Shown here: one piece after another, positions 18,419 through 26,489 of the stretch | Layout: each line of letters starts with the position of its first letter | How positions within the stretch are numbered: position 1 is the first letter of the stretch | Assembly: GCF_001708965.1 (NCBI RefSeq) | Contig: NZ_LVJW01000007.1 | Location: 62,001-126,000, forward strand | Direction: 5' to 3' | DNA length: 64,000 nucleotides | Source of the DNA: Candidatus Thiodiazotropha endoloripes | GTDB taxonomy: Bacteria; Pseudomonadota; Gammaproteobacteria; Chromatiales; Chromatiaceae | Program-made: the position numbers and the translations under genes | The notes under the pieces: model-generated | Told to the model about the DNA's origin: nothing | Database searches by the model: none | What the model saw: only the letters and a program-made list of their open reading frames with translations

Positions 18419-19534
18419 ATGATGTTATATAAACGGTATTTTTTACTAAATTGTGTGGCTTTAGTGTTTATAACTTCATGTGGTGGGGGTAGTGGAAGTG
18501 GTGATGATGCTGGGTCACCGAATTCTAATTCATCTAATGATGAGTTGTCAGGTTACTTGTTTTCACAAGATACAGGGAATTACGCCTATTTAATTGACGC
18601 ATTATCAGGAACAGCAAGAGTAATTGCTAATACAGATTGGTCCAACCAAAAAAGCCGATTTCCAGGTGGACTTGTTAAATTTAGAAAGAGGGCAATACAA
18701 AACGATCACAATTATTTTCTCGTAAATGCGATACATTGTAAGAAAGAAAATGAAGATGCATTGTCGAGGGATATGTCTTGTATATATCTGCAGGATTATA
18801 ATGGTAACTTTATAGATGGATTTGATTTGCTACATGATGTATATGAATTACAAATGTCATACGATTATCAATATATAGCACTTTTTAGAGATTTTAATCC
18901 TGGATCAACTGATCAAGAGTGGTTTGAAATTTATACGATAAATGGAGATCTTCTCAGTTATAGAAGAATGGAGAGTAGAAAGATAAGATGGTTTAGAGAT
19001 GGGCGAATTATGTACCTTGATGGTACAAGGTTTGTAATAACTAAGCCATACTCTACCGAAGGCGATCAAACAATGACATTGCCAGATAATATTAGTAATG
19101 GTGGATGGTTAAGTGATTTTGATATAAGTAACGATGAAATGAAAATAGTATTTACTATTGCTTCAGATTCAACGGCTTTCACGTCAATAGTGGCAAAAGC
19201 TTATGTAATGGATATAGATGGAACAAATATTAGATTACTGGCTGATGTTCCTGAGGGTGATCCTAAAATAACATCTCCATCTTGGTCGCCTGATGGGCGC
19301 TGGATACTACTTGAAGAGGGATATGTTACAGGACAAGATCGTGATGTGTTAGGTGCTTCAGGAAATCTTTATGTTGTTCCTGCTGAAAATCAAGGAAAAG
19401 TATATATGCTGTCTACAGTACCTGGAGAGAGAAACAAAGAGGTAATACCATTTATGCATGATATTGATGGGCCCGGTTCATCAACGGTTTTTGATACAAA
19501 ATCCTATGGTGAAGCGTTTGAATGGATACCATAA
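18419..19534 (+). CDS. beta-propeller (TolB/PD40-like) lipoprotein (unit 2)
   Basis: About 371 residues. The ATG at 18419 (or 18422) sits 4-7 nt after AGGA; an upstream in-frame TTG at 18404 is less likely. The signal peptide ends in FITSC (lipobox), followed by a GGGSGSGDD linker. The propeller region tracks the unit-1 paralogue closely: GYLFSQDTGNYAYLIDALSG, a TKPYSTEGDQ segment, WSPDGRWILLEEG, and the ending FEWIP. It is intact although the small gene in front of it is broken, so the lipoprotein may still be under selection. Confidence 0.75.
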   Translation: MMLYKRYFLLNCVALVFITSCGGGSGSGDDAGSPNSNSSNDELSGYLFSQDTGNYAYLIDALSGTARVIANTDWSNQKSRFPGGLVKFRKRAIQNDHNYFLVNAIHCKKENEDALSRDMSCIYLQDYNGNFIDGFDLLHDVYELQMSYDYQYIALFRDFNPGSTDQEWFEIYTINGDLLSYRRMESRKIRWFRDGRIMYLDGTRFVITKPYSTEGDQTMTLPDNISNGGWLSDFDISNDEMKIVFTIASDSTAFTSIVAKAYVMDIDGTNIRLLADVPEGDPKITSPSWSPDGRWILLEEGYVTGQDRDVLGASGNLYVVPAENQGKVYMLSTVPGERNKEVIPFMHDIDGPGSSTVFDTKSYGEAFEWIP

Positions 19535-19594
19535 AAGGCTTTGACACTTTTAATCATTTAACCCCTTTAATCACTTTAATCATACAAACTCATC

Positions 19595-19624
19595 TTGATA
19601 TTGGATTGAATATTCCAATATCAA
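19595..19624. repeat. AT-rich inverted repeat
   Basis: TTGATATTGGA (19595-19605) and its exact complement TCCAATATCAA (19614-19624) are separated by 8 nt. It lies in the gap between the unit-2 lipoprotein and the unit-3 small gene. No T-run follows, so an operator or mobile-element remnant is as likely as a terminator. Confidence 0.5.
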
Positions 19625-19728
19625 ACTGGAATAATTGTAGATGAAATACAAGTGTATGTGTCATCTAATTCTGTCAGTGTTACCCCTAGTGATATGAAAG
19701 GCATTATTTCTTTATAGTTGATTCAATA

Positions 19729-20001
19729 GTGATGGGTGTCTGGGTTATTGTAGGCAATCATTTGCAAAAGATGATGCAAGCTCAGGATAAAATGGAAAAA
19801 TCGTCGGTTTCAGATGCAGACCTTAAAGGAAAGTCTGATGATGAAAAAGCGCAAATAAAGCAGGAAAAAGGTAAAGATTTCACTAAGGCGCAAGCAGAAT
19901 TTCAAGCTGAGGCGAAGTTATTCGCAATGTGCTCAGAAGCAACTTCAACTGTATTGAAATCTGTAGGTGAAGGTCTTTCCTCAATGGCAAGAAAACAGTA
20001 A
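19729..20001 (+). CDS. short ARKQ-tail protein, 5'-truncated copy (unit 3)
   Basis: A 90-residue open frame starting at GTG 19729 or ATG 19732, with no ribosome site visible. It matches only the C-terminal half of the unit-1 small protein: GVWVIV...LQKMMQAQDKMEK corresponds to GNWLVAL...MKNMDTMK, and the end VLKSVGEGLSSMARKQ matches SLKSLGEGLTSIARKQ. The glycine zipper and the cysteine block are absent. It may be a remnant, or a short functional form consisting of a charged helical region and the conserved tail. Confidence 0.45.
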   Translation: MMGVWVIVGNHLQKMMQAQDKMEKSSVSDADLKGKSDDEKAQIKQEKGKDFTKAQAEFQAEAKLFAMCSEATSTVLKSVGEGLSSMARKQ

Positions 20002-20029
20002 GTTTTATCACTATATACGTATCAAATAT

Positions 20030-20060
20030 CAGGCACCTGAAAGGGTGTCTGGTATTTTTT
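20030..20060 (+). terminator. hairpin terminator between unit-3 small gene and lipoprotein
   Basis: CAGGCACC (20030-20037) pairs with GGTGTCTG (20044-20051) with one G-T pair and a 6-nt loop, followed by GTATTTTTT. It has the same position and orientation as in units 1 and 2. Confidence 0.75.
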
Positions 20061-20117
20061 GGTTTTTGATGATAGGAATTTTAACCACCTCCTGAATTTT
20101 ACGATTGGAATATACCA

Positions 20118-21263
20118 ATGCCTAAAATGAAGATTATAAAATATTTATTAATATTGATTATCTCCCATTCGTTAGTTGGATGTGGGGGTGGTGGTAGTAG
20201 TGGTGACGTTGGAGACGACAGCAATCCTGGTGATGGAAACGTAAATGGAGGACTGGCCGGGAAAATATTTACACAAGATGGGTGGATCATTGATATACCA
20301 ACCGGCAAAGGTAAAAGAGTGCCAGGTATTTTATGGGATAGCTATTGCCTAGACTTTGATGTTGTGGGTGATGATTTTTATTGCACCGATCCTGTAAATA
20401 CTTACGGAAGACATCCAAATTACAATGCATTCCCAAGTAGTACTGGTGATAAATATATAGTAGCTATAAATGATTGTGTTGAAGGATATAGCCTTGACTG
20501 CATTGAAATGTACAATACAAACACTGGTGAAATGATTGGAGAAAGGTATGAGCTATATCAGTCTGTTGATATTGCTAAGTTTTCAAAAAATGGAAATTAT
20601 TATGCATACACATTTAGTGATGAGGCATATACCGATTCGCCAACATTATTAATTATTAATAATGTAAACAATGAAGAAATATCATTTACAGTTATGCCTG
20701 ATGATGGTCCTATTTCCTTTGAATGGACCAATGATAACAGATTGGTTTATGCGTATAACGGCGGAATATATGTAACATCACCTTACAGTACTGAAGGGAC
20801 AAGTATATTTTTTATGAGAGATTACCCTGAACTTTCTGATTATATCGGAATTGGCGGGGCTGTAAGGGTAAGCCCAGACGGAGAAAGAATTGCATTTAAT
20901 TTGTTCAAGTCACATTTAACTGGTTCATACACACCCCAAACACCATGGGTAATCAATATCGATGGAACCGATTTTCATAGGTTTGCAAACAGAGAAAGCG
21001 AAAATGGAGATGGCGCTGAAGTATTTGGGTCATTAGCTTGGTCACCTGATGGTAGATATATCCTACTTATTGAAGGCTATATCCCAAGTGGATTATTTGA
21101 TAGTTGGCCAGGGAGTTTGTATGCGGTTCCATCAGATAGCAGGAACGTTAAGATAAATGATGAAGGTAAAGATGGTATAATACGATTAAAAACAAACTAT
21201 AAAAACGATTCAAAGGATTTGAGGTATCGTTTTGATGACGCTGTTTTTATGTGGATTCAATAA
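20118..21263 (+). CDS. beta-propeller (TolB/PD40-like) lipoprotein (unit 3)
   Basis: A 381-residue predicted lipoprotein, the most divergent of the three paralogues. The signal peptide ends SLVGC, followed by GGGGSSGDVGDD. Blade motifs include VSPDGERIAFNLF (about residue 250) and WSPDGRYILLIEG (about residue 310). It shares the late TSPYSTEG segment with the other copies (TKPYST), and ends FMWIQ instead of EWIP. The start is ATG 20118 or 20127; no strong ribosome site is present. Its role is unknown and presumably matches its paralogues. Confidence 0.72.
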   Translation: MPKMKIIKYLLILIISHSLVGCGGGGSSGDVGDDSNPGDGNVNGGLAGKIFTQDGWIIDIPTGKGKRVPGILWDSYCLDFDVVGDDFYCTDPVNTYGRHPNYNAFPSSTGDKYIVAINDCVEGYSLDCIEMYNTNTGEMIGERYELYQSVDIAKFSKNGNYYAYTFSDEAYTDSPTLLIINNVNNEEISFTVMPDDGPISFEWTNDNRLVYAYNGGIYVTSPYSTEGTSIFFMRDYPELSDYIGIGGAVRVSPDGERIAFNLFKSHLTGSYTPQTPWVINIDGTDFHRFANRESENGDGAEVFGSLAWSPDGRYILLIEGYIPSGLFDSWPGSLYAVPSDSRNVKINDEGKDGIIRLKTNYKNDSKDLRYRFDDAVFMWIQ

Positions 21264-21584
21264 TGTATTACTGATCTAGCTAGACACCCATTCTTGATTA
21301 AAGGGGGCAAAGCCCTTTATGACTACTGTTAAGCAAAATGGCTTTGACAACACAAAGAATGATCAAACCTACTTAGAGTAACTGCAATATTACATGTCCG
21401 TGTTTCATCGTAGGCTTGAGTAGTGATGATCTGATCTTTTTATCAACAATCAATCACCAATAAAAAATACATACTGCAACTCTCAACGGGTGTCCGATCG
21501 GTTATGGAGTGGATCCTGTGGTTATTGAATTTGATTCGCAATGCAAAACGAATTTATAAATATTTAATTCAGGGAACAAACAAG

Positions 21585-21881
21585 ATGAAGGATATTCGTA
21601 GAATTCATAAGCTGGTTACACTGTTTCAAATGTCGGTCGTCCTGCTCTCATGCATGCTCTCCCTGATCGGGGTAGTGGTTAGTCATCTGCTTCTCCATTA
21701 TGCCGAATATGCAGTGCTGGCAGGATTGGTTTCAATCCCGCTCACCTCATTGGTCATGGCGGTCGCGATTTTGTTCTTCCATAACTCACCATCAGATTCC
21801 GTGAATGAAATGACTGGGCAGGGGATGAGCCGATCTTCCTGGAGGTGTCAACTTCAGCAGATGCGTTGGCTGATCGGTTAA
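21585..21881 (+). CDS. small two-helix membrane protein, hypothetical
   Basis: About 98 residues if started at the ATG at 21585 (AGGGAAC upstream); the same frame is open from 21504. Two hydrophobic helices are visible (VVLLSCMLSLIGVVVSHLLL and LAGLVSIPLTSLVMAVAILF), followed by a polar tail. No family is recognised. The 240 nt before it (21264-21503) carry no supported gene. Confidence 0.35.
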   Translation: MKDIRRIHKLVTLFQMSVVLLSCMLSLIGVVVSHLLLHYAEYAVLAGLVSIPLTSLVMAVAILFFHNSPSDSVNEMTGQGMSRSSWRCQLQQMRWLIG

Positions 21882-22080
21882 CAGAGTCTTGCAATATCCA
21901 AACCCTGCCGTAAGAAGCCGGCCTATTGAGCATGGCGTCGGTAAGCATAGGGGATTCAAGCCGTCACGGCAGTAACTGATCAGTAGGAACGACTTTGTGA
22001 AATTAAGTTCTTTATGAGGTAAGAGGGGTTGACCGAAATGAACATTCATTTTATGTTTATGCATCTTTTAAACTAACTGC

Positions 22081-22608
22081 TTGGTGGCTGAATTGATCTC
22101 TCTTCAAAATCGCGCCCTCGCTTGGGCTGGAATGGTGTTTGCCTCACTACTATTAATCGCCGGAATAGCTCAGGCAGAGCTGACAATTGATGACTCAGCC
22201 GCACTCAATGGCGAGAAAGCGACTAAAAGTGTGTTTCTCATCGACTTTACCAACCCACGTAAGACGGAGTTCTATCTCGATATCATCCGTGGTACCCATG
22301 AAGGCCTTGTAAAACAAGGCGTTACACCGAATATGGTGCTGGTGTTCATCGGTGAGACGGTGCGCTATCTCTCCACCAAGCCTGACGACACCCTGGAGAT
22401 GGAGTTCGGCGACGACCTCAAATCCATTGCTGAAACCGCCAAAATCCTTAAACAGAAGGGGGTGCGCATGGAAGTGTGCGCCATTGCGAACCGTGTCTTC
22501 AAGGTTGAGAATGAGACTGTCTTACCTCAGATGGAGGTGGTGGGGGACGGATTTATCTCCCTCATCGGCTGGCAGACACAAGGGCACAAACTGGTGCCAA
22601 TCTTCTGA
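22081..22608 (+). CDS. exported DsrE-like protein
   Basis: Up to 175 residues. The N-terminus has a signal-like hydrophobic stretch ending IAGIAQA, with likely cleavage before ELTIDD, placing the mature protein in the periplasm. The mature part resembles the DsrE/DsrF fold: FLIDFTNPRKTEFYLD, a central strand NMVLVFIGETVRYL, and a cysteine in VRMEVCAIANRVF where DsrE-type sulfur carriers often have their active Cys. The start is uncertain: TTG 22081, GTG 22084 or ATG 22132, none with a good ribosome site. Its composition is closer to the core genome than the preceding island genes. A sulfur-related role is plausible but unproven. Confidence 0.6.
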   Translation: MVAELISLQNRALAWAGMVFASLLLIAGIAQAELTIDDSAALNGEKATKSVFLIDFTNPRKTEFYLDIIRGTHEGLVKQGVTPNMVLVFIGETVRYLSTKPDDTLEMEFGDDLKSIAETAKILKQKGVRMEVCAIANRVFKVENETVLPQMEVVGDGFISLIGWQTQGHKLVPIF

Positions 22609-22634
22609 TTGGCCGCCTTACCGGATTTTTCATC

Positions 22635-22675
22635 CGCCTGTTACCGGCCAGTTCCACTCTGGCCGGTAACAGGCG
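22635..22675. terminator. perfect 17-bp hairpin downstream of dsrE-like gene
   Basis: The 17-nt arms at 22635-22651 and 22659-22675 are exact inverted complements around loop TTCCACT. The stem begins 26 nt after the DsrE-like stop. No T-run follows on either strand, so it may be a mobile palindrome or a stabilising 3' end rather than a classic terminator. The gap 22609-23112 otherwise holds only the flhF promoter. Confidence 0.6.
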
Positions 22676-22945
22676 CTCGTCGTTGTTCGAATCATCAATC
22701 TCTTTGTGATTGGTATCCGCATCGAAACCCGCTTGTTCCACTTCCATTTCTGTTGAGTATCGGTGCTGATTGCAGACTCCCTGTTCGACGGAATTCTCTC
22801 TGCCGAAACCTTGGCGCTGCCCTCTGTAAGGAGTCAATACCCTGGCGTGCCGGGGCCTTGACTGACCCGTTGGCAAATCAGGTCATTTCTTCCAACTCAT
22901 TGTAAAACCGAAAATATTCCAGATCTCAAAACTCCCTGTCACGAT

Positions 22946-22962
22946 TGGAATGGTTGTTGCAT
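22946..22962 (+). promoter_or_regulatory. sigma-54-like promoter for flhF
   Basis: TGGAATGGTTGTTGCA fits TGGCACG-N4-TTGCW with two mismatches. The GG (22947) and GC (22959) doublets are 12 nt apart. It lies about 150 nt before the flhF ATG and would let flhF-flhG-fliA be transcribed independently of the fliL-flhA operon. Confidence 0.6.
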
Positions 22963-23112
22963 ATGATCATTAGGAGCCGTGTGTGGGGAGAGTTTGACGG
23001 GTTATTGCCGGCTCTATTTTAGCTAACCCGGAACTAATTGCTGCGATGTTTTTAGCTAAGCAGATTAACAGGCACAAGCCCGAAGACGGGTGACTGCCGG
23101 AGATTACGGATT

Positions 23113-24399
23113 ATGAAAATAAGACGTTTTTTCGCCTCTGACATGAGACAGGCCTTACGTCAGGTTCGAGAAGCTTTGGGCGCTGATGCAGTGATCCTCT
23201 CAAACAAAGGTGTGGAAGGGGGGGTCGAACTGGTGGCTGCGGTGGATTACGATGAATCCGCCTTCAACAGTACCCAGCCAACCGCTATCGAGACCGAAGA
23301 ATCCATCACCCAATCCCAGCCTGCTGTAAGCAGAAACTTTGCAACCGCCGCTTACACGGATATCGAAGAGAAAATCAAACCTGAGACCGATCGAGTCAAG
23401 CAAAAGGCTGACTACGATCCGGAGCCTGCCCTGGAGAGACCTCGGGTTGAGTGGAGTCAGGATCCGGTATTGCGGGAGATGCGTCAGGAGATGCAGGCGC
23501 TGCGGCGAATGATGGAGAACGAGCTTTCCGAGTTGACCTGGCGTGATCTCGGCCATCGTCGCCCCCAGACTCAGGAGTTGATCCGACAGTTGATGGGCCT
23601 GGGTCTGGATGCGGCCCATTGTCGTGAACTCGCCTATCGGGCCGAAGATGCCGAATCTCCTGAACAAGCCTGGCATCAGGCACTGAATCACCTGCGCCGT
23701 GAGTTGTCGGTGGAGAGCAATGACCTGCTGAATGCGGGTGGGGTATTGGCCCTGGTCGGCCCCACTGGTGTGGGCAAAACCACCACCATCGCCAAGCTGG
23801 CCGCCAAATTCTGCCTGCGTCACGGTAATCGTCACCTCGCCTTGATCTCAGCCGACAGCTATCGAATCGGCGCCCAGGAACAACTACAGAATTATGGTCA
23901 GATTCTCGATGTGCCGGTTCGCAGTGCGGCTACAGCCGAAGAGCTGAGCAGTGCACTGCATGCTTTTTCCGAAAAGCGGCTGGTGTTGATCGACACCGCC
24001 GGCATGGGGCAACGGGATCTGAAACTGACAGAGCGACTCGGCCTGCTGAAGCAGGGCAATCATCCGGTCAAGGCGCTGCTAACCCTCTCGGCAACCACCC
24101 AGCGGAGAGCGTTGAGCCATGCAATACGTTCATTTGGTGCGATTGCCCCGATTGGCGCGATTCTGACCAAAATGGATGAAGCCGCTTCACTGGGTGGCGT
24201 GGTCTCCGCACTATTGGAGTCCCGGTTGCCTCTGGCATTCACCACAAACGGTCAGCGGGTGCCTGAAGATATTCAGGTCGCCCGGGCAGAGCAATTAATT
24301 CGGCAGGCTGTTGAAATGACGCAACAGACAGAGCATCAACCCGATGAGGAGTATCTGGCTATGGCCTTCGGAGGAACGAGTGAACATGCAAATGTCTGA
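23113..24399 (+). CDS. flagellar biosynthesis GTPase FlhF
   Basis: FlhF is an SRP-type GTPase that recruits early flagellar parts to the cell pole and sets flagellar position. The 428-residue protein has the family N-terminus (MKIRRFFASDMRQALRQVRE), a variable basic/acidic middle domain, and a C-terminal NG domain with the P-loop GPTGVGKTTTIAKLAA, LISADSYRIGAQEQL and LIDTAGMGQRD. It is normally next to flhA; here an accessory block separates them. Its 3' end overlaps flhG. Confidence 0.96.
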   Translation: MKIRRFFASDMRQALRQVREALGADAVILSNKGVEGGVELVAAVDYDESAFNSTQPTAIETEESITQSQPAVSRNFATAAYTDIEEKIKPETDRVKQKADYDPEPALERPRVEWSQDPVLREMRQEMQALRRMMENELSELTWRDLGHRRPQTQELIRQLMGLGLDAAHCRELAYRAEDAESPEQAWHQALNHLRRELSVESNDLLNAGGVLALVGPTGVGKTTTIAKLAAKFCLRHGNRHLALISADSYRIGAQEQLQNYGQILDVPVRSAATAEELSSALHAFSEKRLVLIDTAGMGQRDLKLTERLGLLKQGNHPVKALLTLSATTQRRALSHAIRSFGAIAPIGAILTKMDEAASLGGVVSALLESRLPLAFTTNGQRVPEDIQVARAEQLIRQAVEMTQQTEHQPDEEYLAMAFGGTSEHANV

Positions 24400-25264
24400 A
24401 CAGATCGAAGATCAGGCTACCGGACTGCGCAGAATGGTGAATCCAGAACCCGTCAGAGTGATCGCTGTCACCGGAGGTAAAGGTGGGGTAGGCAAAACCA
24501 ATATCTCCGCCAATCTCGGTGTGGCCTTGCAAGAACTCGGGCGAAGGGTCATGCTACTGGATGCGGATATGGGTCTCGCCAATCTGGATGTGGTACTCGG
24601 ATTACATGCTGAACACAATCTCTCCCACGTGATGCGGGGGGAGTCTTCACTGGAAGATATCATTGTTACCGGACCGAAAGGCATGAAAGTCGTGCCCGGG
24701 GCGTCCGGTATGCAGCATATGGCTGAAATGTCGCGTGCTGAAAACGCCGGGTTGATCCATGCGTTCAGCGAGGTGGCCAACGATGTGGATGTGCTGCTGA
24801 TCGATACGGCAGCCGGCATCTCCGATCTGGTGATCAGCTTCAGCCGGGCTGCTCAGGAGCAGATTGTGGTGGTGTGTGACGAACCGGCCTCGATCACCGA
24901 TGCCTATGCGATTATCAAGTTGTTAAATCGTGAGCATGGCATCAGTCGATTTCGTATACTGGCGAATATGGTGAAGAGCGTCCAGGAGGGCAGGGACCTA
25001 TACAATAAGATGTGTCGGGTCACCGATCAGTACCTTGATGTTATGCTCAGTTACATGGGGAGTATTCCTTTTGATGAGCAGCTCAGAAAGGCGGTAAAGA
25101 GCCAAAAACCGGTTGTCGAGGCTTTTCCTCGCTCCAGAGTAGCGCAGGCGTTCAAGAATTTAGCTAAAAAGGCCGATAACTGGCCTGTACCAACCGGAGT
25201 CAGTGGGGATCTGCAGTTTTTTGTCGAACGCCTGATCCAATTTTCAAGCCAAAATGGGGAGTAA
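24386..25264 (+). CDS. flagellar number regulator FlhG (FleN)
   Basis: FlhG/FleN is a MinD-like ATPase that limits flagella to one per pole by restraining FleQ and FlhF. The start at ATG 24386 is chosen because GGAGGA lies at 24370-24375; a longer frame opens at 24344 inside flhF. The product is about 292 residues with the deviant Walker A GGKGGVGKTNISANLG, Walker B-type LLDADMGLANLD and the MinD-type IDTAAGIS. It overlaps flhF by 14 nt and fliA is adjacent. Confidence 0.95.
   Translation: MQMSEQIEDQATGLRRMVNPEPVRVIAVTGGKGGVGKTNISANLGVALQELGRRVMLLDADMGLANLDVVLGLHAEHNLSHVMRGESSLEDIIVTGPKGMKVVPGASGMQHMAEMSRAENAGLIHAFSEVANDVDVLLIDTAAGISDLVISFSRAAQEQIVVVCDEPASITDAYAIIKLLNREHGISRFRILANMVKSVQEGRDLYNKMCRVTDQYLDVMLSYMGSIPFDEQLRKAVKSQKPVVEAFPRSRVAQAFKNLAKKADNWPVPTGVSGDLQFFVERLIQFSSQNGE
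25152..25179 (+). promoter_or_regulatory. candidate sigma-28 promoter inside flhG
   Basis: TCAA (25152-25155) and a perfect GCCGATAA (25172-25179) are separated by 16 nt, close to the FliA consensus TAAA-N15-GCCGATAA. It lies in the 3' end of flhG, about 90 nt before fliA, so it could drive autoregulated expression of fliA and the chemotaxis genes. The GCCGATAA also encodes conserved residues, so chance is possible. Confidence 0.4.
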
Positions 25265-25268
25265 GACG

Positions 25269-26015
25269 GTGAACGGTTTAGCGACATACACCGCCGTGCA
25301 AAAACAGCAAAGCTACAATGATCTGGTTGATCAGCATGCAGGACTGGTGAAGAGGATTGCTTATCATCTGATGAATCGGCTACCACCCAATGTGCAGTCT
25401 GATGATCTGATACAGGCCGGCATGTTGGGCCTGCTTGAGGCGAGTAAGAATTATGATCCCACTCAGGGTGCCAGCTTCGAAACCTATGCGGGTATCCGCA
25501 TTCGTGGCGCCATGCTGGATGAGATCAGACGCAGCGACTGGACACCACGATCCGTGCATCGAAAGGCACGCATGGTGGCGGAAGCGATGCGTGAGATCGA
25601 AAACAACGAAGGCCGGGATGCCCGGGATGTTGAAGTGGCGAAAGCGCTGGATATGAGTCTGGAGGATTATCACCAGATTCTCCAGGATTCGACCGGCTGC
25701 CGGATCTTCAGTTTGGATGAACTGACCGCTGTCAGTGACGGTTTTCCGGCTACCCGGGAAGGCCCGATGGACAGTCCGTTCGATGGCTTGCAGAAGGATG
25801 CGTTCAAGAAGGCGCTTGCGGAGGCGATTGCAAGCCTGCCGGAGCGGGAGCGATTGGTAATCGCGATGTATTACGATGATGAAATGAACCTTCGTGAAAT
25901 CGGCCATGTGCTGGGTGTCAGTGAATCCAGAGTCTGTCAGATACACAGTCAGGCAACTCTGCGTCTCCGTTCACGTTTGACGGACTGGCTCTCACTGGTA
26001 CGTGACGAAGAGTAG
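25269..26015 (+). CDS. flagellar sigma factor FliA (sigma-28)
   Basis: FliA directs RNA polymerase to late flagellar genes (flagellin, chemotaxis). A GTG start at 25269 gives 248 residues, the usual length, with GGGAG about 8 nt upstream; an ATG at 25254 overlapping the flhG stop is an alternative. Region 2 (VQSDDLIQAGMLGLLEA), region 3 and region 4 (EIGHVLGVSESRVCQIHSQA) are complete. It is regulated post-translationally by FlgM, encoded elsewhere. Confidence 0.95.
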   Translation: MNGLATYTAVQKQQSYNDLVDQHAGLVKRIAYHLMNRLPPNVQSDDLIQAGMLGLLEASKNYDPTQGASFETYAGIRIRGAMLDEIRRSDWTPRSVHRKARMVAEAMREIENNEGRDARDVEVAKALDMSLEDYHQILQDSTGCRIFSLDELTAVSDGFPATREGPMDSPFDGLQKDAFKKALAEAIASLPERERLVIAMYYDDEMNLREIGHVLGVSESRVCQIHSQATLRLRSRLTDWLSLVRDEE

Positions 26016-26079
26016 TAATTGGTTGGCCTGTGTGTGCCGAGTTTGGAAATCACCGGTGATATGCAGGAGGGAGTGAGCA

Positions 26080-26463
26080 TTGGATAAAAACATGAAGATC
26101 CTGATTGTGGACGATTTCTCCACCATGAGGCGTATTATCAAAAACTTGCTACGTGATCTGGGTTTCAACAATACCCAGGAAGCAGATGACGGTCTGACGG
26201 CGCTGCCGATGCTGCAGAGCGGTAATTTCGATTTTCTGGTCTCCGACTGGAATATGCCCGGTATGACCGGTATCGATCTGTTGAAAGCCGTGCGGGCAGA
26301 CGAAAAGCTTGCCGGTCTGCCGGTTTTAATGGTCACTGCCGAATCAAAACGTGAGCAGATCATCGAAGCGGCTCAAGCCGGCGTCAACGGTTACGTCGTC
26401 AAACCCTTCACCGCTACGACCCTGGAAGAGAAGATCAACAAGATCTTTGAACGTGTGGGTTGA
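26080..26463 (+). CDS. chemotaxis response regulator CheY
   Basis: CheY-P diffuses from the CheA array to FliM to switch motor rotation. The 127-residue single-domain receiver has the DD pocket (IVDDFS), the phosphoacceptor Asp in [10 protein letters not shown], the switch Thr in VTAES and the Lys in VKPF. The start is a TTG at 26080 with a strong AGGAGGG at 26065-26071; the internal ATG (MKILIVDD) is four codons on. Confidence 0.96.
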   Translation: MDKNMKILIVDDFSTMRRIIKNLLRDLGFNNTQEADDGLTALPMLQSGNFDFLVSDWNMPGMTGIDLLKAVRADEKLAGLPVLMVTAESKREQIIEAAQAGVNGYVVKPFTATTLEEKINKIFERVG

Positions 26464-26489
26464 GCTTCCATCGCCTGGAGTTTATCAAT

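Noticed and set aside
22609..22905. 98-codon open frame after the DsrE-like gene
   Set aside because: It runs through the 17-bp hairpin, lacks a ribosome site and looks like random translation.
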